From contig OY987303.1 of assembly GCA_963920635.1 (NCBI GenBank), forward strand, positions 20,066,175 to 20,130,174: a stretch of DNA of 64,000 bases, in the 5' to 3' direction. The translations under genes were made by a program, and so were the position numbers. Source of the stretch: Pseudeuparius sepicola. Taxonomy: Eukaryota > Arthropoda > Insecta > Coleoptera > Anthribidae. Under the pieces are notes generated by a model, which was given only the letters and a program-made list of their open reading frames with translations, ran no database searches and was not told the DNA's origin. Below, piece by piece: positions 11,539 through 23,272 of this stretch. Each line of letters opens with the position of its first letter. Positions within the stretch are counted from its first letter, which is position 1.

Positions 11539-12452
11539 CACTGTGTTCATTTGAAAACAGTCCACCCTTAATATTTTTAAAACTACGAAAAAAATCAGAA
11601 ATCGCCGGAACCCGTCAATTTTTGTTCGGAGGGGGAACTTCTTTGACGTACAGGTCATGTTGACAAATTCACCCCTGTAACCCCCACCACCCCTAACTTT
11701 AAAATTTCAAATGGGAATACCCCCTTTGTGATACATAATTTTAAAGCTGATGTTATTGCGAATACAACTCATTTTTATTTTTTGAAATCCGATGATGTTT
11801 GAAGAAGTTATGGGTAAAAAACGGTTTTTTTTCATAATTTAAAATAAATTACTTTTTACCCTAGATTTTCAACAGTATTGACATGGGGAAATAAAACAAA
11901 CGTGTATAAAACCCCTCCCACAAAAATTGAGGACCTGAAGAACAGAATAACAGAAGAATGCCAACGTATTTCTCGCGACACATTTGTTAAAGTAAGAGCG
12001 GAATGTGTACAGAGATTGTACTACTGTCTAGCGACTAATGGAGCTCATTTTGAAAATTTAATAAAATAAGTAGCCACACATAATCATTGTGTATTATTTC
12101 CCCATGTGAATGCTGTTGAAAATCTAGGGTAAAAAGTAATTTATTTTAAACTATGAAAAAACCGTTTTCTACCCATAACTTCTCCAAACATCATCGGATT
12201 TTAAAAAATAAGAATGAGTTATGTTGTATTCGCAATAACATCAGCTTTAAAATGATGTATCACAAAGGGGGTATTCCCATTTGAAATTTTAAAGTTAGGG
12301 GTGGTGGGGGTTACAGGGGTGAATTTGTCAACATGACCTGTACGTCAAAGAAGTTCCCCCTCCGAACAAAAATTGACGGGTCCCGGCGATTTCTGATTTT
12401 TTTCGTAGTTTTAAAAATATTAGGGGTGGACTGTTTTCAAATGAACACAATG
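11539..12452. mobile_element. Fold-back element retaining a transposase C-terminal fragment
   Basis: Ends are CACTGTGTTCATTTG on the left and CAAATGAACACAATG on the right, both flanked by TA. The arms are about 340 bp each (11539-11880 and about 12105-12452) and match almost base for base, including the ATCCGATGATGTTTG block and its inverse. The 225-bp loop between them codes for the tail of a mariner-like transposase (listed separately). The termini, TA site and loop coding together indicate a rearranged Tc1/mariner-superfamily element in which one arm was duplicated in inverse orientation around the end of its own gene. Confidence 0.8.
11878..12069 (+). pseudogene. Truncated mariner-like transposase, C-terminal end
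   Basis: A frame of 63 codons starts with a methionine that is probably internal. The core reads YKTPPTKIEDLKNRITEE, later VQRLYYCLATNGAHFENL. This is the pattern of the extreme C terminus of many insect Tc1/mariner-type transposases: a PT..EDLK.RI helix, then a VR...QRL.YC...NG.HFE.L tail. The helix-turn-helix and the DDE/D catalytic region are missing; upstream sequence is the inverted-repeat arm. It is a relic and cannot be active. The family is recognised by general resemblance, not by search. Confidence 0.65.
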
Positions 12453-14360
12453 TATAGGTATACTCATAAATTAACAACTCAAAACGGACTTTTCAGAATT
12501 TATATTTTATGAAATATTGGTGTATTTTTAGAAAAATGTGTAATTTGCTATTTTTCGTGAACTGCTTGCTACTTGCTTGAACGCGGCAAAATCTCGAATA
12601 CCAATAATTATAAAAAAATGAAAATATAGATACTATATGTTTTTAATTTTTCGATCGATTGGTCTTGTTTATCGTATAGGCAAGAAAGTAATCTAAAACC
12701 GCTTGAAACCCAACGCTAGACTGACTTCTAAAAACGCAGGTCACTGAAGCGTAATGGAGCAGGCACGAATCTTTTGTTGTAATATAGGTAGGAAGTTTTT
12801 AAACTTGTCTATTTAACGAGGGGGTCGACACAATCGACAAGTTTGCTAGGAAAATATCGAATTTCAAAATATTTTCAAATTAGAATACAGTAGATAATAC
12901 TTAGGTGCCGGGTATAAACGACTTTAAAGATAATTGGTCAGGTATATACTTATTAGGCAATTTGATAAAGACGTGTAATTTGTGCAGTTGTGAGATTGAA
13001 AATTATTATTATTATTACGTAATTTTATTATTCCTACGTTGTCGGAATATGCATCCTTTCTGAAATAAATTAAACGAGTATAATCCATGTACAAAAATTT
13101 TACAATGTTGTTAAAAGTATAATATTAGCACAGACCTATATAGCTTCGAGCTATATTGGTCTGTGGTATTAGTTTGTATAACAAGAGGTATAGATATTAT
13201 GTTTTTAAACGGTGAAAATAATTTGATAGATCACATTGCTATTTTGGATCAAAATAAATACAAGGGTTTCTTTTTTCCAACACATCATCACGAGCCAGAG
13301 AAAGTTTAACTCTGATTGATTGATTTCGATTTAATAGGTATCTAACCTAACCTAGGATGGATATAGAAAATTATATAAGTTCAGTTAAATGGAATTGACT
13401 ACCTACCTATTCATTCTGGAGATGGTGAAAAAAAAAAAAGAAAGTTTTAGTAATTTTCAAAACTACTAGTTATTATTATTGTTTTGATAAATTAATATGG
13501 CGTTCAAAGTGGTGTAGGTGTCAGGTGTGGGATGTCAGGTGCGGGATAAATAATTTGTTATCTGACACAATGATAGGTGCCAGTATGGACAGTATGAGTA
13601 TGTGGCACTTCTATACTTCGAGTTATTATGCTTAGTTGTGCGGCTTGTAGCACTTGCCTGACCGCCAAAACCAAAATATTTGAGGATATATCCATATATC
13701 CATATATCCATCGGTAAGTAATTTTATAATTTAAATTAACTTTTGAGATCATACACCAAAGTGGTATAGGCGTTTGTGTAAGTACCTACTTGTTCATAAT
13801 TGGAAATTTAAAATTAGAATTGCTATATTATGATGGATTCCTTAAATTAAAGACTTAAACGGCTTTATAATGTTTTGCCTGTATTGTAGGTACCTACAGA
13901 TTTCAGGAAAAATTGCGATTTATGCCTCCATTAGTTTGTCTAAACAACTAAAAGGTGCGCGCCACTGTAAAAACGTAAACGGCATCCCGCTTGCAGAGAC
14001 TGTCCCGGTCGAGCACTTGGGTTCTTTATTCGAAGATTATACACTACTATATAATATTATTTCTTTGCATTGAATTTGAATATTTCACAAGTACAAGTAA
14101 AGTGACTTAAACTTTACTGCAAAAGTTAATAAAAATTTTAAAATGACAAAATAACTACCACTCCCAATAAGCTGCCAATTAGGTATAACATTTTCTTGCT
14201 GTTCCCTATAGTTACTCTAAATTAGTTATGGCATAAACCTCTAGTCCAACTTTCGTTGCCAACCATTCGAAAATGTTACATTATAAGTACACTATGCAAA
14301 TAAAGTAAAGTTATATGTTAGTGACATGAGTATTAGTGTAATATCAAAATATGCCATATA
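12453..14360. other. No gene seen
   Basis: AT-rich, with a short palindrome at 13129-13165 listed separately and a GGTGTCAGGTGTGGGA block at about 13515, followed by GTCAGGTGCGGGA. The latter resembles the candidate primer-binding site at 2925. Small frames at 13558 and 13870 have no recognisable domain. Confidence 0.4.
13129..13165. repeat. 37-bp palindrome, family CACAGACCTATATAG
   Basis: CACAGACCTATATAGCT is followed by a short TCG loop and an inverse copy ending GGTCTGTG. Related palindromes occur at 24281-24329 and 27249-27283, so this is a dispersed micro-repeat. Confidence 0.65.
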
Positions 14361-15179
14361 CAGGATGATTTTTTTAGGTCTACCACCGCGATTTTCTCAC
14401 TCATTTTGCGGCCTACAAAAAAAAACGTAAGAAACAAAAATGTGGCAATTTTGGACAGCTAAGTGGTGCCGCGAAAGAAATCGGCATCCAAGGCCAACTT
14501 GTCGCGCATTATTAAAAAAACCTCAAATTGAGCAAAACTATTAATGGCCGTGGAATGTTTATTTTAAGAGACAGAGGAAAACTTTTATATTGAAAATTGA
14601 TGGCACTGAGAAGCTTTATCCACCCAGGTGCTCAGATAGTTCAGCAAATTACACAGGGTCTTCGGCTCTCTTGAGACCATGGAAATTTTTGTCGATTTTA
14701 GGGTTTTTTAGTACACCGCAAAAAGTTGGGTATGGAGGCCCGTTCCTTTTCTAATGTCGCCTCGCTGACCAAAATTGCCATATTTTGTTTTCTTACATAT
14801 TTTCTGTGCGGCCCAAAATAAGCGAGAAAATAGCTTAACAAGAAATAAACAAAAAAAATTCATAGCCTGAAGAGATCCGAGAGCCCTGTATAATTTTCTG
14901 AAACTATCTGAGTACCCTTTTGCATAAAGCTTCTTAGTGCCATCAATTTTCAATATAAAGTTTTGCTCTGTCTCTTAAAATAAACATTCCACGGCCATTA
15001 ATAGTTTTGCTCAATTTTAGGTTTTTTTAATATTGCGCGACAAGTTGGCCGTGGATGCCGATTTATTTCGCAGCACCACTTAGCTGTCCAAAATTGCCAC
15101 ATTTTTGTTTCTTACGTTTTTTTGTAGGCCGCAAAATGAGCGAGAAAATCGCGGTGGTAGACCTAAAAAAATCATCCTG
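14361..15179. mobile_element. Near-perfect fold-back element, TA-flanked
   Basis: The left end CAGGATGATTTTTTTAGG follows TA, and the right end CCTAAAAAAATCATCCTG is followed by TA. Nearly all of the 819 bp is palindromic, centred near 14690-14770. Mirrored landmarks include AATGTGGCAATTTTGG and AATGGCCGTGGAATG. There is no transposase. A diverged relative lies at 49340-49820. The 81-codon frame on the minus strand (14708-14953) has a similar frame in that relative, but it is explained by shared repeat descent. Confidence 0.85.
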
Positions 15180-15181
15180 TA

Positions 15182-15689
15182 TATTTTAAATAAAGGGGAT
15201 GTATATAGGATCGTCTTTGTATGTACTACTTTATTAACATAGTGCATAAGAAACAATTATTCAGTCTAATTCAATCAAACAGTAAAAAAAATAGAGACGT
15301 AATCGATGATTATAAAAATAAAGACAAATAATACCTCCTATACGGTCACTATACACATAATATTCTTTCGAAATCAATAGAGAATAATTTTCATGACCTC
15401 TGCTCCTTTTTACTCACAGTTATCTATTATATATACGCTATTAAATTAATTTCTTGTGATTCGTGATAGGTATTTAAAGAATTTGCAAAATATTCTCCAA
15501 AAATTCTCCAAAAACCTATATTTAATTTAGTTACCATTTTCAAATTGACCCATTCTGTATGTAGGTAAAACGTGTGTTTGTTGTTCGTTTTTGTACCACG
15601 TAGGTACGATTTTTGTATTAAATGTACATAAATATTATGACGAATCTGTTGTTTTTTTTGCAAATCTAAGTTAGATGTTGCAACCCGTT
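15182..15689. other. AT-rich stretch, no gene seen
   Basis: No supported feature; a 78-codon minus-strand frame (15427-15663) is AT-rich with no recognisable domain. Confidence 0.4.
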
Positions 15690-16025
15690 TTCAGATATTC
15701 GCCTGCCGCCACCTCCTAGGTCGTAATTAAAGTTGGTGCGCCCTTCCGGCGGAAAAAGGGCCTCCATTAGGCGGGAGCTCCCGGCTCCAACCCTTCCAAA
15801 CATTAATATAATGAAGATAAGGAAGCAGAATACATATTTTATGAAATTATCGCGTTCCGGGGCGATTTTAATGAAAATCCACCCCGGAGCCTGGCGGGCC
15901 TGGGGAGAGAGTGACATCAGCTGTTACGTCCGGTCGAGTGCCCCGCACCCCAACTCTCAGGACGGTCCTGGTAACTGGGGAGGCACAGGGCTGGATTGCG
16001 GACACGAATTTTGCATCGTTCTCTG
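15690..16025. promoter_or_regulatory. GC-rich island, possible regulatory element
   Basis: Two GC-rich halves (about 15700-15800 and 15855-16000) flank an AT-rich core. Frames of 97 codons (plus) and 83 codons (minus) cover the same bases, which argues against either being real. There is no repeat signature. Function is inferred from composition only. Confidence 0.3.
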
Positions 16026-17259
16026 ATCGCTTACCAAATTTTGCAATATTCCTCCATTTAGTAGATATATAGTTTAGTAGTAATTTAATAGTAGTAATTT
16101 AATACTGTTGATGGGGAGTCGATTAAATAGGAGTGTTCTACACCGTATCTTACTAATTATCTAGTTATTCTACAGATAATATATAGGCAGTTAGTGGCAG
16201 AATTTTGGATGTGATTTCACCCAGTAGGTATATGAGCCTTCATTTATTCGAAAACTATGCATTTTGATATGATGTTAGCCAGGCAACCATGGAGTTCAAA
16301 ATAGGAGAATCCTCCGAAAACCAGACCTTCAGACTAGGGCCTAGGCCCATTATATATAAAGGGTTATTGTGGTTACGCGAACTTATATTTTAATAAACAA
16401 TTTTTCCGCGTTTCTGAACAGGCTGCCAATGGTAAATAGGTATACAAGCACTTGTTATAGAACTGCTAAAGAAAAGATGGCATACCATTTGCGCATGCCC
16501 AAGTATAGTTTACACTGAATGCTATTTAATAATTTATATATATACGATTTATTGAATGTAAACTCTATACTTGCGCAAACAGTATGAAACTTAAGAAAAC
16601 TGGTGGTATTTTCTCTTTATTAACTATGAGCCCATAATCACTTTTAACCATCTTTCTAAAAAAAAGGTGTTATCAAAGTTATCGTTTATTGTTGTTAATT
16701 TTTAACTGACAGCAATTAAGTCATTATCAATATAACAATACTCATTAGCCTCATAGTAATGTATAGAAGTAAAAATATCAAGTTATACCTAAGTGTCTAT
16801 AAAATTTTTGAGATACCGTTTAAATTATTATGTTCTATATCAAAGGGCCACGTTATATTATAACTTTTGCATACGACCCTTTTTTCCGACCAACGTCACC
16901 ACGTTTCTTTAAATCGGGGAACTTTTTAAATAGAAATATTATAGACAAATACTTTAAATGATGCATATAGGAAATTCTCAAATAGTTTCAACCCCCAAAC
17001 GTCCTTCTTATCTATACGGTCCTATTTTATACAAATGGTGAGCTTATAGATTAATTTTTATCAATTTTCTAAGGTGGCCATTAAATCGCTACAACAATGC
17101 ACCAAGTGAACATAGGTTATGCTTAAATTTAAATAATGTGCAATTACACTTTTTTTTCAAGTGGAAAACGGTTTTTTATCACTAATGAAATCGCCATAAA
17201 ATTCTTTAATTCTAAAAATATTACGTCCAACATAATATATATAACATGTAATTTAACCT
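16026..17259. other. No gene seen; part of a diverged dispersed repeat
   Basis: Mostly AT-rich. The hairpin at 16488-16579 is listed separately. 17030-17240 (ATTTTTATCAATTT then AGGTGGCCAT, and later TGCAATTACACTTTTTTT) resembles 20420-20680, so both may be diverged copies of one unidentified repeat. Confidence 0.4.
16488..16579. repeat. 92-bp imperfect hairpin
   Basis: TTTGCGCATGCCCAAGTATA then GTTTACA at the left pairs imperfectly with TGTAAACTCTATACTTG then CGCAAA at the right, leaving a short AT-rich loop. It has the shape of a miniature inverted-repeat element; no clear target duplication was seen. Confidence 0.5.
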
Positions 17260-17870
17260 TTATAAAATGTTCAATGCCTTTTCGAATATAATTTTAGAAC
17301 ACCTCAGGTCCTTAACTTCTTCATTTGTTTTGGAAACTCTCTCAAATTATAAAATTGCCTTAGGTAGGTATAGGGTCTTTACGTTTATCTCTTACTTTAG
17401 TAAATCAAAATAATAACAAAACGTCAATAAATATACCTACAATATCCAACATTTTTTCTTTAAACAAAACTTTTAGGAAGACATTTTTAATATTAATTCC
17501 CATTTTGTTATTATTTGGATATTTAATAAAGTAACTAAGTACCTATCTCTCAGAAATAATCTAGCATATATTATAAAATGTTCAATGCATTTTTGAATAT
17601 AATTTTAGAACACCTCAGGTCCTTAACTTCTTTATTTGTTTTGGAAACTCTCTCAAATTATAAAATTGCCTTAGGTAGGTATAGGGTCTTTACGTTTATC
17701 TCTTACTTTAGTAAATCAAAATAATAACAAAACGTCAATAAAGTACAATATCCAACATTTTTTCTTTAAACAAAACTTTTAGGAAGAAATTTTTAATATT
17801 AATTGCCATTTTGTTATTATTTGGATATTTAATAAAGTAACTAAGTATCTCTCAGAAATAATCTAGCAGA
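17260..17870. repeat. Tandem duplication, ~311-bp unit, two copies
   Basis: Unit 1 (17260-17570) and unit 2 (17571-17870) both run from TTATAAAATGTTCAATGC through AACACCTCAGGTCC to ATAATCTAGCA. They differ by a few substitutions and by small deletions in unit 2, for example loss of TATACCT before ACAATATCC. There is no coding and no inverted repeat, so this is a simple local tandem duplication. Confidence 0.85.
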
Positions 17871-19171
17871 ACTAGCAAAAATTCGCCTTAGTTTCATGGC
17901 TAAGTGCAATCTTTTAAATAATCTTTTTTTAAATTTAGGTTCACATATCTTGCTAAAGGGAAATTCCAATTTCAGGACATTATATATTTCGTTGTAATCA
18001 GAAAAGTTCTTTTAAAATATCCAAAAATATACGGGATGTTTACTATTAAAAACAAAAAATATTGTCCCAATTTATACAATATACACTCTGTAGAATCCGT
18101 AAGGCTACCTTTCTAGACCCTTGCAACTTTTATATCAAACTTTTTTCTCTCTCCAAATATTAGAGAAATGAAGATCCTGATAGGGTCACCCGACGAAAAT
18201 ATTCACTACTCGTACTTTCTACAAAAAAATGTTTTTCTTGAAATCTACAGTGAAGTGTCTCAAAATCGTCATTCAGCTCAGAAATCAGCACTGAAGTAGC
18301 CCGTTATTGTACTTGTTTTCAATAAATAGGCCTTGGCGTGATGTAGGTAAACATCAAACGTCAGACGCGGAGCCATTACCCCTCAAAAGTGACCAAATAT
18401 TCAAAACCCGGCGGCCATTTAACTTTTCGAACACATTGCGAAACTGTTACCTAAAGCAGCGCAATCCATCAGTATAAATATCTTATAGGTGTGAATATCA
18501 ATCTATTTTTCATGGAGGCTGCACAACAGGCAGCAGTTCGGAGTTTGTGTTGGGAACCGCCATACCTCGTCATACTTGACCGATCGGCATACTCAAGCAA
18601 CGCCTCGGCCAGAGGCCTCGGCAACTAAATTCCACATGAGTCATAAAAAGTTGAACTTCAGTGCCTTGGTACATAAATAACTATGACATGATGCTTTGAA
18701 CTTTGAAGGCGGATAACCTTTCCTTGTCTAATGTCACTATATGCAAACTCTTATGGCGCTTTTTTTCAAATTGGTACCCGTCTCCATCCTAATTTAAAGC
18801 TTTTGACGGACAATTTTATAACACAGAGATGGTCCTTCTTATCTCTACCCTCCATAGTCGTACCTATGTATTTTTCTCAATTTGTTATACCTATACCTGA
18901 TCCCAGATTTTGTGTGCTTAGAAACATTTCCAGAAATTTGTATAAATAACTTTTTTAGCTTTACAAAAAATACAAAAATAAAGGGTGTACCAATGGATAA
19001 AGATATTATACGGGGTGTTCCAAATTGGTCAATTTGGTCTATTTCCTGAAAATATAGACAAAAAGTAGCTATAAGGTAAAAAATTTCGTTACCGAATTCG
19101 AAAATACTCACAAACAAAAAAGTTATGGCTCACGTTTAAGAAGCGCGACTAAACGAGAAACGCGCTGTATC
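17871..19171. other. No gene seen; TA-type MITE debris at the right end
   Basis: 18340-18630 is moderately GC-rich. At 19014 a TACGGGGTGTTCCAAATT motif looks like the start of a TA-inserting CAGGGTGTTCC-type element, but no matching right end was found. Short frames near 18731 and 18845 overlap on opposite strands and have no recognisable domain. Confidence 0.4.
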
Positions 19172-19179
19172 TCCCAAAC

Positions 19180-19207
19180 CTCAGAGAAATATGGTTATTT
19201 CTCTGAG
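19180..19207. repeat. 28-bp palindrome made of two P-like MITE termini
   Basis: CTCAGAGAAAT, two bases, then GGTTATTTCTCTGAG. The halves match the outer 14-15 bp of both ends of the P-like MITE at 48456-49126. The flanks TCCCAAAC (19172-19179) and TGCCAAAC (19208-19215) agree at seven of eight positions, the size of the duplication around the complete element. Most simply an internally deleted copy or excision remnant of that family. Confidence 0.5.
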
Positions 19208-19215
19208 TGCCAAAC

Positions 19216-19544
19216 GTATCAAGTATCAGGATACGGTTTGCGGCATTCAACTTTTCTCGAAAATCGAGCACCGACACTTCAGCTACTTTTTATCTATCTC
19301 TTCGGGAAATAGGAGAAATGCCCCATACTTTACATCGTCATACACATCAATATCGACTACATTCTATATACTGTCTAATCATTCGTCCTTTACCTTCGCA
19401 TACCTTCCTTCCTTGGCATTTTTGATGATATTATTCTATTAGGTAGGTATACCTATACTTTTAAACACCGCAAAACAAACTGTCGCAAACGTTTTGGTGC
19501 ACAGAGTCCTTACACTGCTGGCTAAACACCCATAATTATAGATG
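19216..19544. other. No gene seen
   Basis: Overlapping frames of 83 and 72 codons (19191 and 19207, same strand, different frame) contain no recognisable domain. They include the palindrome or its immediate flank and are rejected as genes. Confidence 0.4.
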
Positions 19545-19840
19545 ACGGCTTCATTCGGCACTCGAAACTGCCTTTGTCCCTTTATTTTCATTGTGGCCGT
19601 CCTCGTTCGCCCTTCGGCGTCTCAAAGGGCCGCAACTAATCTGGTTTAGCGTAAAGTTTATTGTATTACGGTGATCAATCACATCCCAACAACGTATCAA
19701 TTTTCCCCGCTTAGCACGCAGTTATGTGCCATTATACAAGAGGGCTTGCTCGTCCTATATATGGCCCCAAGAGGCTACTGCTGCCCATCGATTATCAATT
19801 TTGAACGGTAGGGTGCTCTTGGTAGTTTTCCTGTACCAAA
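19545..19840. promoter_or_regulatory. GC-elevated island with homeodomain-type motifs
   Basis: Contains TGATCAATCAC (about 19672) and ATCGATTATCAATTTT (about 19788), cores of the PBC/Hox, Cut or Onecut type, within less AT-rich DNA. A 63-codon frame at 19726 has no recognisable domain. The regulatory role is inferred. Confidence 0.3.
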
Positions 19841-20984
19841 ATTCTGCCACTAACTACATATTGCACTATTTTATTACTTTATTACAAATTCCCAAGAGTT
19901 ATTTTTGCATATTCTAGATATGTGTACATTTTTATATATGGGGCCTGCATCCTGCGAAAAAATTCACGGATGCAACTTAGAAATTTAGGGGGTGTACTCT
20001 GACAAAGGGATTCGGGGTCCAATCATATCGGAAATAGGGTTAGACATGCGGAATGATTGCACTAGGCGCACCCACATACCAAATGTTGCCTTCGAAAAGA
20101 AATACTTATATCTAATATAGTCGGTATGTCATTGTTCGGGTTTCATACTGGGTCACACATAGGAAGTAGTAGATGTATCCCACTTTTTTCAGCAGTTATT
20201 AAAATAAAATAAAATTTTCTGGGGTTCGCTAGTGTACCTATGTCGAAATTCTTTTTAGTGTAATCAAATTTTAGAAAGGTAATAAGAAGTGACTTTGGCT
20301 TTCTTTTCTTATGTGAAATTCCTCAATTTTGGCTAACATAGGTACCTATTTGAATCCTGTTTAAAATTTCCTTTCGGATGACATATTATGTCATACATTA
20401 GCTTTTGTTTAAAACATTGCCTCCTATAGATCATTTTTATCAATTTCCTATAAGATGGCCATATAATATGTTGTCAAAACAAGATCTGCTTATGATAGTG
20501 TCAAGTAAGCTAGTAGTTCAGGGAACAAGTATAGCTTATTATGCTGTTCTATATATAAAATGAAAGGACATTGCACTTTTTTTAATATGGAAACTCACTT
20601 TGTACTATCACCATTGAATTTCCATTTAGTTTCTTTTGCATGACATTATGCGATAAAAATTACGTTAAATACTTGGGTTAAAAAATATGTACCTATAGAG
20701 GTAAAATCCACTGTTGTTGAAAATCAATAATTCGACCAAGCCGCTTACCTATTTTCAAACTTTGAAATAATTTATTTAACCTATTATAAATATATAAAGA
20801 GGGAAGAACTCGCAAATATTATAGAATTAGTCACAGTTCAGGGGCGGAGCTCAATTTTGTGTAACTTACTGAATTAATTTTCATATAATTGTTATTTAAT
20901 TTATTGTTAATACTATTCTTAACGGTGATGCCTTAGACTATGGAGGAAGGCAAACCCTTATAACACTGGCAATTATTTCTCGTG
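19841..20984. other. No gene seen
   Basis: AT-rich. 20420-20680 is the second diverged copy of the unidentified repeat noted at 17030-17240. Nothing else is supported. Confidence 0.4.
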
Positions 20985-21240
20985 CTTAAGAATGCAACGT
21001 TCTTCCCTGTTTACTCCTTTTGCACACGTTAACTTAACATACGAAACGCCACTGAGCTCTCTGAGCCGGCGGAAAAAACTTGCCAGAGGCCTAAAAACGA
21101 GGTCTGTGTCAAATACGCAGTTTACTTTACGTACTATAGAAACAGGCACAAAACGCGTTGGCTATAACTGCTTTTGTCAGCCGACTGCTTGGCAGAAGTG
21201 CTGTGTTGCCGTATTTCAAAGGCGATGGTAGACGCGACGA
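20985..21240. promoter_or_regulatory. GC-elevated island
   Basis: Less AT-rich block with an open frame of 79 codons (20992-21231). Its predicted product is basic, with no hydrophobic core and no recognisable domain. It could be a chance frame in a conserved non-coding island; a small host exon cannot be excluded but has no supporting splice signals that I can fix. Confidence 0.25.
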
Positions 21241-22029
21241 TGTTGAAAAAAATATAATAGGTGTTTTATCACACCGCGTTAAAAATAAATAATAAACAAA
21301 AATGGGTAAGTGGTCCCGTGATGCCAGCTTTATTTTTTCGGTATAACAGAGTAAAGAAATTCGGCTTCAATATGATAAAACTTGTATTCGCCAATAAATA
21401 ACGACTACTCGTATAGGAAATCTCGCAACGCTGCCCGCATTCTTTAGAAACGTTTTCTTTCGTGCTTTGGACTATACTAAGGTAGTAGAAAGTAGGCTAA
21501 TAAAAATAATGGTTGATTTTTTCTATTACATTTCACTTTTCAGTTGATATCAATAATTGCTTTAAAATGCTGTTGTGGATCAAAAATTCTTGCCTGAATT
21601 TTGAGAATTTCACTCAAAAGCTCGCAACAATTTAGAATTTTAATACGACAATGCTTGGGTTAGAGAAAACATTTTTTGTCGTAGAATGGTATATCTGTCT
21701 TAATCCGAAGAGCCACAAATTCATGAAATTTAAAAAATTTAATTGTTTTAAATTTAATATTTTGAAAACACTTAAATATAATATAAACTTTATTCCTAGT
21801 GATCAGTATATTTCAGAAAGTAAAAAAAAATAAGGTGTTCTATATTAACTGTTTAAATCAAATACTTATACAAGATTCCTATAAAAGCAATTTCAAATAC
21901 CTACCTACTTATTCTGCTTATTCTTGGTGAATATTTTTTACAGTACCTACCTACATCTAATCCCGTCATCGTCATAGCTTTAATACACTGCCTATTAATT
22001 CACTGACCGAACAAGAACATCCATCTATA
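21241..22029. other. No gene seen
   Basis: AT-rich; a 60-codon frame at 21651 is dominated by Lys, Phe and Asn codons, as expected by chance in such DNA. Confidence 0.4.
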
Positions 22030-22220
22030 AGCACAGTGTCAAAAAAGGCAGGGGGTCCACCCCGAGCTGGCCGGCTGTCATTCGGTGCGATTTTCGGCAA
22101 ATTTATGAGGGAATGGAGTGCATGCCATGCCGCCCTTTATGGTGGCCCTCAACAATAGCCCCATGCCCAGCTGCCGACGCGACGCGTCGGCATCGACGGC
22201 CGAAAGGACGAAAGGACCCT
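22030..22220. promoter_or_regulatory. GC-rich island with TTTATGR motifs
   Basis: Contains AAATTTATGAGG (about 22099) and CCCTTTATGGTGG (about 22133), cores of the TTTATGR type bound by Caudal and posterior Hox proteins, and the palindrome CGACGCGACGCGTCGGCATC near 22174. Frames of similar length on both strands argue against coding. Confidence 0.3.
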
Positions 22221-23272
22221 GCTTTCAAAGTATAAACATACGTCGGGAACTTGCAGAACAGCATTTTTGCATCTATATTGCTATGGCAACTCATAGAAGA
22301 ATTATTGATATCTAGTTCGTTCTTCTGGGAATGAGGTTTTGGGAATCAATAGAAATATATATGCAGTGTATTCATTGATAGTATTGATCGTATTTCGTGA
22401 GTTTACCCGCCCAAATATAAATTCACATGAATCGTAGGTTCCTTTGAATTGATTAAAAAATGAGAAGTAAACTATTATAAAGTGTCCCTGCGTATGTTCA
22501 AAAGCATATAAATAGTCTTTAGTTAATTTTTTAGAACAAAATCATTAACACTATGAAACTTTTTATCGCATCTTTTAAAAAGATAGGTAGGTATACAAGA
22601 AAGTTTTGATGCTGTTTCTTGAAGATCTAAGTATCACCTGTTATAGTTGGGTCCCTTAAATAGAATCACCCTGTAAATAAGTATAGGAAATAAGTATACC
22701 TACATATATTACGTACCTACCTTACCACAAATTTGCGTAACTTATTCTATACTTATTCTATATAAGTTCATGAGTTAATTTCTGTCTTGCAGCGAGATGT
22801 TTGAGATTTGAAGTTTTCTGGTGGTGTCTGATTTTAAACAAAAAATTTGCTAAATGCCTTCGGTGAAAATTGTGGGTATAAACAAAGTGTAGCCGGTCCT
22901 GGATTTCAATGTTGACAACGATAAGAAGGTCAAAAGACGAGGTTTGTAGATCTTTCCAACAAATAAAGAGTCTTGGAATCTCCCCAAAAATAAATCATTG
23001 AATATGCTATGTTATTTGCGATTAACAAAAATTAATATTTTAATGCGTTTTTGAAGAATTACTTTTTAACTCAAGAGAATAAAGAAAAATGGCATTAATG
23101 AAAAATGTTCAGAAAAATAAGGGCTTTCGAGCGATGTAACAAAAGTGGTATGTTGGTAAGAAAAAAATATTCTTGGCGTCGCGACGCCTAGCGTCTTATT
23201 TCCAAAGAGTCGCTAAATGGGCCAATTTATGCCTTTATACACCCTATGTCATCTCCCATATTCAGTGTGGTC
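22221..23272. other. No gene seen; MITE end debris
   Basis: AT-rich. AATAGAATCACCCTGTAA near 22660 resembles the right terminus of a TA-inserting CAGGGTG-type element without a visible left partner. Confidence 0.4.
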
